Assembly: GCA_021823045.1 (NCBI GenBank)
Contig: JAKAPB010000023.1
Coordinates: forward strand, 1 to 11,919
Source: Actinomycetes bacterium
GTDB lineage: Bacteria > Actinomycetota > Acidimicrobiia > Acidimicrobiales > Acidimicrobiaceae
Length of the DNA: 11,919 nucleotides
Reading direction: 5' to 3'
The notes beneath the pieces are model-generated. The model did no database searches. It was not told the origin of the DNA and saw only the letters and a program-made list of their open reading frames with translations. Shown one piece after another: positions 1-6,914 of the stretch (the stretch's first letter is position 1; the number at the start of each line of letters is the position of its first letter). A program made the position numbers and the translations under genes.

Positions 1-1
1 C

Positions 2-1327
2 CGATCTAATACCTCTGGCTTCTACCACATCTTCTTCGGTCCAGTTGGAGTCATCGTTGTTTTAAGCACTTCAGGTACGCCATTTTCCTATTTGGCGATC
101 AGCTCTGGGCTACTTGGGCTCGGTTCTGAGTTCGAAGATGCCGCTAGAGTACATAGCGGCGGGGTACTCAAGACGATTAGAGCAGTCCTGCCCATAATTG
201 CTCCAGCAATTATGTCGGCTTTAGCCATCGTGTTCGCCGAATCAATGAGCGATTTTGGCGTTGTATCGACCTTGGCGGCTCAAGCAAACTTCCCAGTAGC
301 CACATACTCCCTATTTAACGCGATCGACTCTTTTCCTTTAAACTTTAAAGTAGCTGCGGCGATAGGCTGGATACTGGTTGGTGCTGCAGGAATTCCAATT
401 CTGGTTCAGTCAAAGGCCCTAAGAGGTCGCAGCTATGAAGTCCTATCAGGGAGAACAATGTTCCCCAGGCTCGGCGTTCTCTCGAACAAAGGGCAGTTGT
501 TTGCGACAGCAAGCTTCGCCGTCTTCTTCGCAGTTACGCTGGGAGTTCCGGCTTTCGGAGTGATCAGCGCATCTCTGCTATCCAACTTTGGGGCGAACTT
601 CAGTGTTCACAACTTGACACTCGCCAACTACTCGAAGGTCCTGCACTCGCCGCAACTCTTTGAACCGCTCTCGCTATCCACTGCTCTATCTTTTTTGACC
701 GCCACCCTCACGGTGGCCCTCGGAATAGCAGTGGCAAGGGCAATGACTAATGGTAGGGCAAAGATGGCGGCCAACTTCTTAGCCCTGGTCATGCTGGGAT
801 CCGTAGCTCTTCCTGGAATAGTCCTTGCGGCCGGGTATATCTTCTTCTACAACCTGCCCGAAATGTCCTCGATCGGAATCAACATCTACGGGACTACCAA
901 TCTCCTGGCTCTCGGTTATCTTGCCGGAGCGCTACCCTCTACGGCGCGATTTCTTGTCGGGCCGGTCTCTCAGATCCAGTCAAATCTCAAGGATGCCGCT
1001 AGGGTCCACGGCGCAAACGGGATCGTGAGCTGGTTAAAGACGCAACTTCCTCTGCTTGCTCGCCCGCTACTGTGGGCATGGCTACTAACCTTTGCCAAGA
1101 CACTCCTAGAGTTACCACTCTCTCAGCTCTTATATGCCCCAAACCTCCCACCGATATCTGTGTCAATAAACAAACTCACGGCTGGCTATGACTTTGGTGG
1201 GGGAACGGCGATGTCGGTCATTGCCTTAGCGCTCGCATTCGGGGTTTTTCTGCTAGCAGCTGGTCGCTTCAAGGTTCTAGCTCCGGCTGGATGGCAAAAA
1301 GTCGGCGAAGGACTGACCAGCAGATAG
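2..1327 (+). CDS. Fused iron(III)-type ABC transporter permease, 5' end outside window
   Basis: Membrane permease of a binding-protein-dependent ABC importer, of the fused FbpB/AfuB type that brings ferric iron across the inner membrane. The frame is open from base 2, so 441 residues of a longer protein are visible; the TTG at 92 is internal, since the codons before it continue a plausible membrane segment. Two EAA loops, the cytoplasmic contacts for the ATPase, are visible: near residues 44-66 (FEDAARVHSGG followed by VLPIIAP) and 329-350 (LKDAARVHGANG followed by QLPLLARP). Two such loops in one chain show a duplicated permease, with many hydrophobic segments around them. The gene ends in TAG. 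No ATPase gene follows; the next gene is unrelated, so the ATPase and binding protein must lie upstream or elsewhere. Iron as substrate is inferred from the family; another small substrate such as thiamine or a sulfonate is possible. Confidence 0.85.
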   Translation, partial: RSNTSGFYHIFFGPVGVIVVLSTSGTPFSYLAISSGLLGLGSEFEDAARVHSGGVLKTIRAVLPIIAPAIMSALAIVFAESMSDFGVVSTLAAQANFPVATYSLFNAIDSFPLNFKVAAAIGWILVGAAGIPILVQSKALRGRSYEVLSGRTMFPRLGVLSNKGQLFATASFAVFFAVTLGVPAFGVISASLLSNFGANFSVHNLTLANYSKVLHSPQLFEPLSLSTALSFLTATLTVALGIAVARAMTNGRAKMAANFLALVMLGSVALPGIVLAAGYIFFYNLPEMSSIGINIYGTTNLLALGYLAGALPSTARFLVGPVSQIQSNLKDAARVHGANGIVSWLKTQLPLLARPLLWAWLLTFAKTLLELPLSQLLYAPNLPPISVSINKLTAGYDFGGGTAMSVIALALAFGVFLLAAGRFKVLAPAGWQKVGEGLTSR

Positions 1328-1375
1328 CAAACTTTTTATGCTCGTCTAATGTCAATCTGACCCTAATCCCGGGAA

Positions 1376-1412
1376 TTTGACCAAACCGACCATTATCTCA
1401 ACTATTTGACCA
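1376..1412. repeat. Pair of 8-base direct repeats TTTGACCA upstream of the SulP gene
   Basis: TTTGACCA occurs at 1376-1383 and again at 1405-1412, 29 bases apart, in the 119-base gap between the permease and the SulP gene. Each copy contains TTGACC, which could serve as a -35 box, but no convincing -10 box lies at the right distance. The pair could be a regulator site or chance. Confidence 0.2.
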
Positions 1413-1446
1413 GCAAAACTGGGATAGATTAGCTAACCTCAAAGCA

Positions 1447-3171
1447 ATGAACATTCCCGGAATAGAGCCGTTCGGCACTCTAAAGGGATACGGCCGCTCG
1501 TGGATGTCTCGCGATCTTGCAGCTGCGATAGCGCTAATCTCGATCGCAATACCCGAACAGATTGCAACTGCGAGACTTGCCAACATGCCGGCATTGTTGG
1601 GAATGTATGCCTTTGTGGCGGGATCGGTAGCCATATTGATATTTGGATCGACCCGACAGATGTCTGTTGGCGCTGACTCGACAATAGCACCGATCTTCGC
1701 TACTGCGGTTGTCTTGCTTGCTCCAGCTGGCAGCCACAACTATCAGCATCTAGTAACGATGGTTGCCCTCTTCGCCGGGGGTTTCGTCGTTTTTGCGGGC
1801 CTACTTAAGTTGGGCTGGATAGCCGACTTAATGTCCACTCCGGTGGTTGATGGAATCCTGGCCGGTATTGCATTAGAAATCGTTCTCGGGCAACTCCCAA
1901 ATGCGCTAGGTCTTCCCAAGGGTGGAACCACCGTCCTCTCCAAGTTGAGCCATCTAATCAAAAACGTTGGCTCGATCAACTTCTGGAGCCTCACCATCGC
2001 CGTCTCCGTGATCTTGATCGTATATTTGTCTGAAAAAATTGATCGTAGAATTCCCGGAGCTTTCGTAGCGCTAGTAGCGACGATCGTCTGCGTGCCACTT
2101 TTTCATCTACAGACTCACGGGGTAACTATCCTCGGCAAGGTCAGCGGTGGCCTCCCCTCCTTTGGGCTACCATCCTTCGACTTTACGAATTTCAAAATGG
2201 TGCTTGGGACTGCCCTCACCGTCGCGTATGTGTCGGTGGTCCAAACTGCAGCTACAGCAAGACTGGTCGCCACCGAGACCGGCGAAACGGCTAACATCGA
2301 CGCAGACCTAGTTGGCGTAGGAGCCGGTAGCGTCATCGCCGGACTCACTGGCGGATTCGCAGTGGACTCGAGTCCCCCAAGAACGGCATTAGTAGTCAAG
2401 GCCGGTGGAAAATCCCAGTTAACTAGCGCCTTTGCGGCTCTTATCATGCTCGGCATCGCACTGTTAGCCACGCCACTGATCACCGATCTGCCAAATGCCA
2501 CCCTCGCTGCGATTTTGCTCGTGGTAGCTACTCGGCTCGTAAGAATCAAGGAGCTAAGGACTGTAATAAGCTACAATAAGGCCGAATTTGCACTGGCAGT
2601 CGTAGCCTTCTTGGCTATCGCAGCGCTCGGAATTGAGCAGGGTGTAGTTGTGGCTATTTTGGTCTCACTCGCCTATCGGATCCGTCTTGCGGCACGACCC
2701 CGACTAAGGGTCTTGCAGCGTGAAACAGGGACCGACCATTGGGTTGAACCTTCTGATACGCCCACCGATAGTGTCGGATCATTGCTTGTCTACCTAGTTG
2801 AAGGCCCGATGTGGTTTGGCAACATCCAGTTCATCAAGAGACATCTCCTCAACGAAATCGACCGGGCCACTCCAAAATGTAAAGCATTGGTCCTTGATGC
2901 AGCAGGAGTGGAGGACATCGACTACACAGCGGCGGAGGCCACCTCTGACATGATCAAGGAGCTAGGCCACCGGAAGATCCAAGTCGTTTGGGCCAGGATG
3001 GATTCGGCGCTTGAGGCGAGACTTCACGAGAAGGACCTCGTTGCTCAATTTAACAAAGATAACTTTCTTTCCAGCGTTGAATCGGCGGTCGATCGAGCGA
3101 TCGCTTTGATGGGAGACGATGGGCAAATGGATGGCGATGGGACTTCGAACGTAAAGGATTCGAAGACGTGA
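1447..3171 (+). CDS. SulP/SLC26-family anion transporter with C-terminal STAS domain
   Basis: Inner-membrane transporter for an inorganic or organic anion; family members move sulfate, bicarbonate or dicarboxylates, and the substrate cannot be told here. The 574 residues have the normal layout. After a short cytoplasmic start, residues 22-60 carry the family signature region (AIPEQIATARLANMPALLGMYA-like), then about ten to twelve hydrophobic segments run to residue 410. A STAS domain covers about 445-555, with its conserved strand-loop near residues 482-495 (LVLDAAGVEDIDYTA). The region around residues 296-316, rich in Gly and Ser, matches the family's TM8-TM10 core. The ATG at 1447 is chosen because the residues after it already align with the SulP start; no good Shine-Dalgarno is visible before it. 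It follows the permease by 119 bases and probably has its own promoter. Neighbours give no clue to substrate. Confidence 0.9.
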   Translation: MNIPGIEPFGTLKGYGRSWMSRDLAAAIALISIAIPEQIATARLANMPALLGMYAFVAGSVAILIFGSTRQMSVGADSTIAPIFATAVVLLAPAGSHNYQHLVTMVALFAGGFVVFAGLLKLGWIADLMSTPVVDGILAGIALEIVLGQLPNALGLPKGGTTVLSKLSHLIKNVGSINFWSLTIAVSVILIVYLSEKIDRRIPGAFVALVATIVCVPLFHLQTHGVTILGKVSGGLPSFGLPSFDFTNFKMVLGTALTVAYVSVVQTAATARLVATETGETANIDADLVGVGAGSVIAGLTGGFAVDSSPPRTALVVKAGGKSQLTSAFAALIMLGIALLATPLITDLPNATLAAILLVVATRLVRIKELRTVISYNKAEFALAVVAFLAIAALGIEQGVVVAILVSLAYRIRLAARPRLRVLQRETGTDHWVEPSDTPTDSVGSLLVYLVEGPMWFGNIQFIKRHLLNEIDRATPKCKALVLDAAGVEDIDYTAAEATSDMIKELGHRKIQVVWARMDSALEARLHEKDLVAQFNKDNFLSSVESAVDRAIALMGDDGQMDGDGTSNVKDSKT

Positions 3172-3372
3172 CGGATTTATCAACTCGGACTTAGTTGCTC
3201 GTGGCTGTGGATCTAAAGTCAATGCGCGACTCTGCGAATGGACTGCTAACCGCCGCACCCTAGCATAGTTTTCAGGGCTGGCCAAAAATCCCCGGGTTTT
3301 TTCGCTCGAATTGTCAATTTGTCCGGGGTGAAGTCGCCGACCGCCGCAATGATCCGAATCGATGGCTGGAAT

Positions 3373-4038
3373 ATGGAAAATGAGCAAAAAAGTGAGTCCT
3401 CCCCGCCAGCGCTCAGACCGCGCCTTCGGGGCAGATTACATCTTTGGGGCTTTGTCGTTTCAATATTTGCCGGAATCGAGATCATTCACAGAGCACCTAA
3501 TAATGCAGACTTTTACGCCGTCGGGATCTACGCATTTGCCCTTTCGGCAATGCTCGGAACCAGCGCAGCTTTGCACGTGCCAAAATGGTCTGTGAAGGCA
3601 AGAAGAAGGATGCGCCGCGCAGACCATTCGACCATCTTCCTCGCAGTCGCTGGAACATATACCCCGGTGGCGGTCATTGGACTCAGTGGGAATACTAGAG
3701 CGATCATTTTGTGGGTCGTTTGGGGCGGATCCCTACTTGGAGTCGCCCAACAGATGATCTGGTTAGACGCCCCAAAGTGGGTATCTGCACTGGTTTATCT
3801 TGCCCTAGGATGGGCTGCGGTCTGGGTACTCCCAGACCTTTATCACTCTTCGGGTGCTTGGGCGCTGACGCTGATAGTTGTCGGCGGAATCCTTTACTCT
3901 GTCGGTGCAGCGGCATATGCCACCAAAAGGCCTGATCCCTGGCCGAAGACATTGGGATACCACGAGGTATTCCACTCTTTCGTATTAGCGGCTGCAGTTT
4001 GTAACTATGTCGCTATCAGCTACTTCATTATGAAGTGA
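3373..4038 (+). CDS. Hemolysin III / PAQR-family membrane protein
   Basis: Seven-helix membrane protein of the hemolysin III (YqfA-like) branch of the PAQR superfamily, whose eukaryotic members are metal-dependent ceramidase-like receptors. The role of bacterial members is poorly known. With the start at 3373 the protein has 221 residues, the usual family size. The putative zinc-site residues are present: Ser64 and His68 in GTSAALH, Asp84 and His85 in RRADHSTIF followed by AGTYTP, and His197 and His201 in GYHEVFH. Earlier in-frame starts exist at 3319 (TTG) and 3349 (ATG). The ATG at 3373 is preferred because the family homology begins soon after (PRLRGRLHLWG), though its ribosome site is weak (GGCTGGA). 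The 201-base gap before it shows no clear promoter. It is not demonstrably part of an operon with its neighbours. Confidence 0.85.
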   Translation: MENEQKSESSPPALRPRLRGRLHLWGFVVSIFAGIEIIHRAPNNADFYAVGIYAFALSAMLGTSAALHVPKWSVKARRRMRRADHSTIFLAVAGTYTPVAVIGLSGNTRAIILWVVWGGSLLGVAQQMIWLDAPKWVSALVYLALGWAAVWVLPDLYHSSGAWALTLIVVGGILYSVGAAAYATKRPDPWPKTLGYHEVFHSFVLAAAVCNYVAISYFIMK

Positions 4039-4167
4039 CTTGCCGGGACAGCTCCTAGGTCAATTCAGACCCGCCAACTCCCGAGGGCGGCTCCCCGACT
4101 GGCGCAAAAGGAATAAATTTGCCAAGCAGCGTCTTGTACAAGTCAGCAGCGAAAGGCGCGATGTAAA

Positions 4168-4632
4168 GTGAAAATCGGAGACAAAGTAGCTAACTTCACA
4201 CTGAAGGACCAAAACGGTGATCCCCTGAGTCTGGCTCAGATGCTAGAAGGTGGTCCAGTGGTCCTATTCTTCTACCCGGCGGCTATGACCGCTGGCTGCA
4301 CCAAAGAGAGTTGCCACTTCCGCGATTTAAAGGCCGAGTTCGACCAATTGGGGGTCCAGCGAGTTGGCATCTCCATGGACAAAATCGACAAACAGAAAAA
4401 ATTCAGCGATGCCTACGGTTTCGATTATCCCCTCCTATCCGACGAAGAAGGTTCGGTAGCCGAAGCTTTCGGGGTCAAGAGGTCGATCGGAGTTCTGCGG
4501 ACCAAACGCCAAACTTTCATAATCGATAAAGATTCAACGGTACTTGCGATCTTCAAGTCCGAATTCAACATGGCTTCACACCCAGAGGGGGCCATCGATT
4601 TCTTCAGGACCCACCGGGCCAGATCCAACTAG
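4168..4632 (+). CDS. bcp: PrxQ/Bcp-type thiol peroxiredoxin
   Basis: Cytoplasmic peroxidase that reduces hydrogen peroxide and organic hydroperoxides with thioredoxin-like reductants. The 154-residue thioredoxin fold shows the PrxQ hallmark: peroxidatic Cys44 in the loop YPAAMTAGC, and a second Cys49 five residues later (GCTKESC), the typical intramolecular resolving cysteine of this subfamily. Length matches Bcp proteins of about 150-160 residues. The usual Pro and Thr of the active-site loop are both present (P37, T41). Start is GTG at 4168; no in-frame ATG, GTG or TTG was seen in the codons just upstream, and a weak GAAAGG lies 11 bases before it. It stands alone, 129 bases after the hemolysin III-like gene and followed by a gene-free stretch. 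Regulation is not visible. The family call is secure; the physiological oxidant is not known. Confidence 0.93.
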   Translation: MKIGDKVANFTLKDQNGDPLSLAQMLEGGPVVLFFYPAAMTAGCTKESCHFRDLKAEFDQLGVQRVGISMDKIDKQKKFSDAYGFDYPLLSDEEGSVAEAFGVKRSIGVLRTKRQTFIIDKDSTVLAIFKSEFNMASHPEGAIDFFRTHRARSN

Positions 4633-4834
4633 GCAGAACTAGCCGTATTCCCAGCGCTGGTACTAAGTAACATCACTGTGAACTTACATTGAACAACCCG
4701 AAAAAACTCCCTGAATTCTCCGAGACTATTGGTAGGTATTCAGATAAGTTTCCGTTGCTTTGACCCGAAATCGATCTCAACTAATTACCATGGAACAAGC
4801 ACCTCAAATGCCGATAGTCGCGTCGAGGTCTAGC

Positions 4835-4861
4835 TTGCGCAATCCTGTGGATTCACAAAAT
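4835..4861 (+). promoter_or_regulatory. Weak candidate promoter before the transporter leader
   Basis: TTGCGC (4835-4840) could be a -35 box, and CAAAAT (4856-4861, four of six matches to TATAAT) a -10 box with a short 15-base spacer. Transcription would begin near 4868, just before the fold-back element at 4873. The match is poor and the assignment is only suggestive. Confidence 0.2.
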
Positions 4862-4872
4862 AGAGCGTAAAA

Positions 4873-4943
4873 GGAGGTCGAGAAAAATTAAACCCCCAAG
4901 TCTGTGGGCCTTGGTGCCCACACCGAAGAAATATTCGACCACC
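4873..4943 (+). promoter_or_regulatory. Candidate structured RNA element in the leader of the NRAMP-related gene
   Basis: Seen in sequence: an outer helix pairs 4873-4882 (GGAGGTCGAG) with 4934-4943 (TTCGACCACC), giving eight Watson-Crick pairs, one G-U pair and one A-A mismatch. Inside is a perfect 7-bp hairpin, TGTGGGC (4903-4909) with GCCCACA (4916-4922), closing a 6-base loop. That loop starts with CTTGG (4910-4914), which can pair with CCAAG at 4896-4900 just before the hairpin, as in a pseudoknot. No U tract follows, so it is not an ordinary terminator. It does not match the M-box or yybP-ykoY consensus as I know them. Given the likely Mg2+ transporter 86 bases downstream, a metal-responsive leader is a reasonable but unproven idea. 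Confidence 0.35.
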
Positions 4944-5018
4944 GGTCGTCGCTCCTAGGCCATTTGCCGATCTTCCGATCTGTCCTCGGGGCTCATTGAC
5001 ACCACGCGTACCCCCCTC

Positions 5019-5023
5019 AGGAG
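5019..5023 (+). promoter_or_regulatory. Ribosome binding site that fixes the start of the NRAMP-related gene
   Basis: AGGAG lies five bases before the ATG at 5029. An in-frame TTG at 4996 would also open the frame but sits upstream of this site, so the ATG at 5029 is the better start. Confidence 0.75.
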
Positions 5024-5028
5024 ACAGG

Positions 5029-6744
5029 ATGACGGAAAAAAGAAGGACCCTTTTGCGGGTAAGGCCAAGGGTAAAGGCGCCAAGCGCAATTGTTGAGAGC
5101 CATCAGTCAATCTCAACCCAAGCGACCGCAGTTTTGGACTCAGCACACGTTGGCGACATTATTGGCGCCTTTGGAACGATTAAAGTCGACCAAAATAAGG
5201 GTCGGCGCACCGGTTGGCGCAAGATCTTCACACTGCTGGCAATCATGGGTCCCGGACTCGTGGTCATGGTGGGCGACAATGACGCCGGCGGAGTGGCAAC
5301 ATACGCCCAAGCTGGCCAAAACTACGGGCCGCATCTCCTTTGGACGCTATTGCTTCTGGTACCGGTGCTATATATAAACCAAGAGATGGTGGTTAGGCTA
5401 GGGGCGGTAAGCGGAGTCGGCCACGCAAGGCTCATCTTCTCCCGTTTTGGAAAATTCTGGGGTGCATTTTCGGTCATCGACCTCTTTATTCTGAACGCTT
5501 TGACCGTGATAACCGAGTTCATCGGGGTGGACCTAGCCCTTAGATACTTCGGTATACCCAGCTACATCGGCATACCGGCCGCCGGGATCCTCCTGTTTTT
5601 GTTTGCTTCTGGTGGAAGCTTCAGAAAGTGGGAAAGGTGGATGTACGGCCTCATCGCTCTGAATCTAGCGGTGATTCCCATGGCAATTTTGGTCCACCCA
5701 AACTACGCGTCGGCGACAAAATATACGCTCATACCGAACTTTCCAGGGGGGCTGAACTCCGGACTCTTGCTCCTCATCATTGCTATCGTTGGCACGACAA
5801 TTGCCCCTTGGCAGCTCTACTTTCAGCAATCAAACGTAGTGGATAAGCGGATAACTCCTCGGTGGATCAAGTACGAACGCATAGACACGGCAATAGGCGT
5901 CGTATTGACCGAAATTGGCGCAGCCGCTCTGGTCTGCGTAACCGCTTACGCTCTCGGTCACACGCACGCCTTCGGAAACTTCAGCAATGCGCTCGAAACC
6001 GCCAACTCGCTCAAAGCGCACGCCGGCGGGGTGGTTGGGGGTCTCTTCGCTATCGTTCTGTTGGACGCTTCACTTATAGGGGCATCCGCAGTTACGCTGT
6101 CCACCACCTACGCCCTAGGGGACGTATTTAAGGTGCGACATTCACTCCACTGGAGTCCGAGAAGGGCACCGGTTTTTTACCTCATTTACGCGGGCCTCCT
6201 GGTAATAAGCGCAATTGTCGTGCTGATTCCAAATGCTCCGCTTGGTCTTATAACCACCGGGGTGCAGGCACTCGCCGGAATACTGCTGCCATCTGCAACG
6301 GTGTTTTTGGTTCTCTTGTGCAATGATAAGGACGTCCTCGGCCCATGGATTAACACACCGACCAGAAATGTCGTCGCCGGAGCTATCGTGTGGATTCTCA
6401 TTCTCATGTCGTTAGCTTTGACCGCTGCGACGATGTTTCCGCAAATTTCCGGCTCGGAACTGACTTCTGGTCTTCTGATTGGTGCCGGGGTAGGAGCATT
6501 AGCTGGACTGGTGGGGTTTGTCAGCTCAAAATTGTCTTCCCGTAAAAACGGGGTCGTGGGTCTACTTCCACAGGAGCCAAGCGAACCGATCGATAAAGAC
6601 ACTTGGCGCACTCCACCTCTTGACAGCCTTCCAAAAGCGAAGATTCACATTACGAGTCGGGTTGGCTTGACCGTCCTTCGTCTCTACTTGGTGCTAGCCG
6701 TGGTATTGGTCTTTGTGAAAATCGCCCAACTAGCAGGTCATTAG
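5029..6744 (+). CDS. NRAMP-related metal transporter, probable Mg2+ type (NRMT-like)
   Basis: Inner-membrane transporter of the SLC11/NRAMP fold, 571 residues, with a basic cytoplasmic N-terminal tail of about 62 residues and about eleven hydrophobic segments. The two metal-site motifs differ from classical Mn2+/Fe2+ transporters. By my alignment the TM1 motif DPGN reads DAGG (residues 85-88): the Asp is kept and the Asn is Gly. The TM6 motif MPH reads APW (259-261): the sulfur ligand Met is Ala. Loss of the soft Met ligand is the known mark of NRAMP-related magnesium transporters, so Mg2+ (perhaps also Mn2+) is the likely substrate. The gene ends 170 bases from the convergent MgtE-like gene, whose family senses Mg2+, which supports the call. 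The long leader upstream may carry a control element. Classical Mn2+ or Fe2+ transport is less likely. Confidence 0.85.
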   Translation: MTEKRRTLLRVRPRVKAPSAIVESHQSISTQATAVLDSAHVGDIIGAFGTIKVDQNKGRRTGWRKIFTLLAIMGPGLVVMVGDNDAGGVATYAQAGQNYGPHLLWTLLLLVPVLYINQEMVVRLGAVSGVGHARLIFSRFGKFWGAFSVIDLFILNALTVITEFIGVDLALRYFGIPSYIGIPAAGILLFLFASGGSFRKWERWMYGLIALNLAVIPMAILVHPNYASATKYTLIPNFPGGLNSGLLLLIIAIVGTTIAPWQLYFQQSNVVDKRITPRWIKYERIDTAIGVVLTEIGAAALVCVTAYALGHTHAFGNFSNALETANSLKAHAGGVVGGLFAIVLLDASLIGASAVTLSTTYALGDVFKVRHSLHWSPRRAPVFYLIYAGLLVISAIVVLIPNAPLGLITTGVQALAGILLPSATVFLVLLCNDKDVLGPWINTPTRNVVAGAIVWILILMSLALTAATMFPQISGSELTSGLLIGAGVGALAGLVGFVSSKLSSRKNGVVGLLPQEPSEPIDKDTWRTPPLDSLPKAKIHITSRVGLTVLRLYLVLAVVLVFVKIAQLAGH

Positions 6745-6914
6745 GAGTTTTCACTCTGCATCGACCCATCCAAGGCGCCTTTACCATGCTAGAACCGGTG
6801 CTGGCACGCGTTCCAAGGCCGGCATTAACCCGCATTGGATCCCGAGACCCACTTGGAAAATATCTGAGTTCCGACGCTATCAGCCCTGAAGGAGAACGTT
6901 CAGCAATATGGCCT

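Larger units (their letters stand above)
4633..5028. other. Gene-free stretch upstream of the NRAMP-related transporter
   Basis: About 396 bases with no convincing coding frame on either strand. The left part has a 10-base palindrome (CCAGCGCTGG, 4651-4660) but no T tract that would make it a terminator. A possible long-range pairing joins 4721-4732 with 4811-4822. The right part holds the fold-back element at 4873-4943, a short tandem repeat (CCGATCT at 4967-4973 and 4975-4981), and the ribosome site at 5019. The length suggests a long 5' leader or several control sites for the downstream transporter. Confidence 0.5.

Noticed and set aside
3319..3372. Longer N-terminus for the hemolysin III-like protein from TTG 3319 or ATG 3349.
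   Set aside because: No ribosome site supports either start and the added residues have no family counterpart; ATG 3349 cannot be fully excluded.
2962..3485. Minus-strand open frames of 79-141 codons around the SulP/hemolysin III junction.
   Set aside because: They lie mostly antisense to well-supported genes and show no family resemblance or ribosome site.
4071..4090. CCGCC-10-GGCGG hairpin after the hemolysin III-like gene as a terminator.
   Set aside because: The stem is only five base pairs and is followed by CTCCCCG rather than a T run.
4651..4660. CCAGCGCTGG palindrome after the peroxiredoxin gene as a terminator.
   Set aside because: It has no loop and no following T tract, so it cannot be supported as an intrinsic terminator.
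4971..4981. TCTTCCGATCT matches the last 11 bases of a common Illumina adapter, and the window also begins with CCGATCT.
   Set aside because: The match at 4971 breaks down beyond 11 bases (GA where the adapter has GC), it is part of a local tandem repeat, and the permease frame reads sensibly from the window start. Chance is the simpler reading, although read-level inspection would settle whether any adapter remnant or false join is present.
6745..6914. Bidirectional terminator expected between the convergent NRAMP-related and MgtE-like genes.
   Set aside because: No stem with a T tract could be found by eye on either strand in this 170-base gap.
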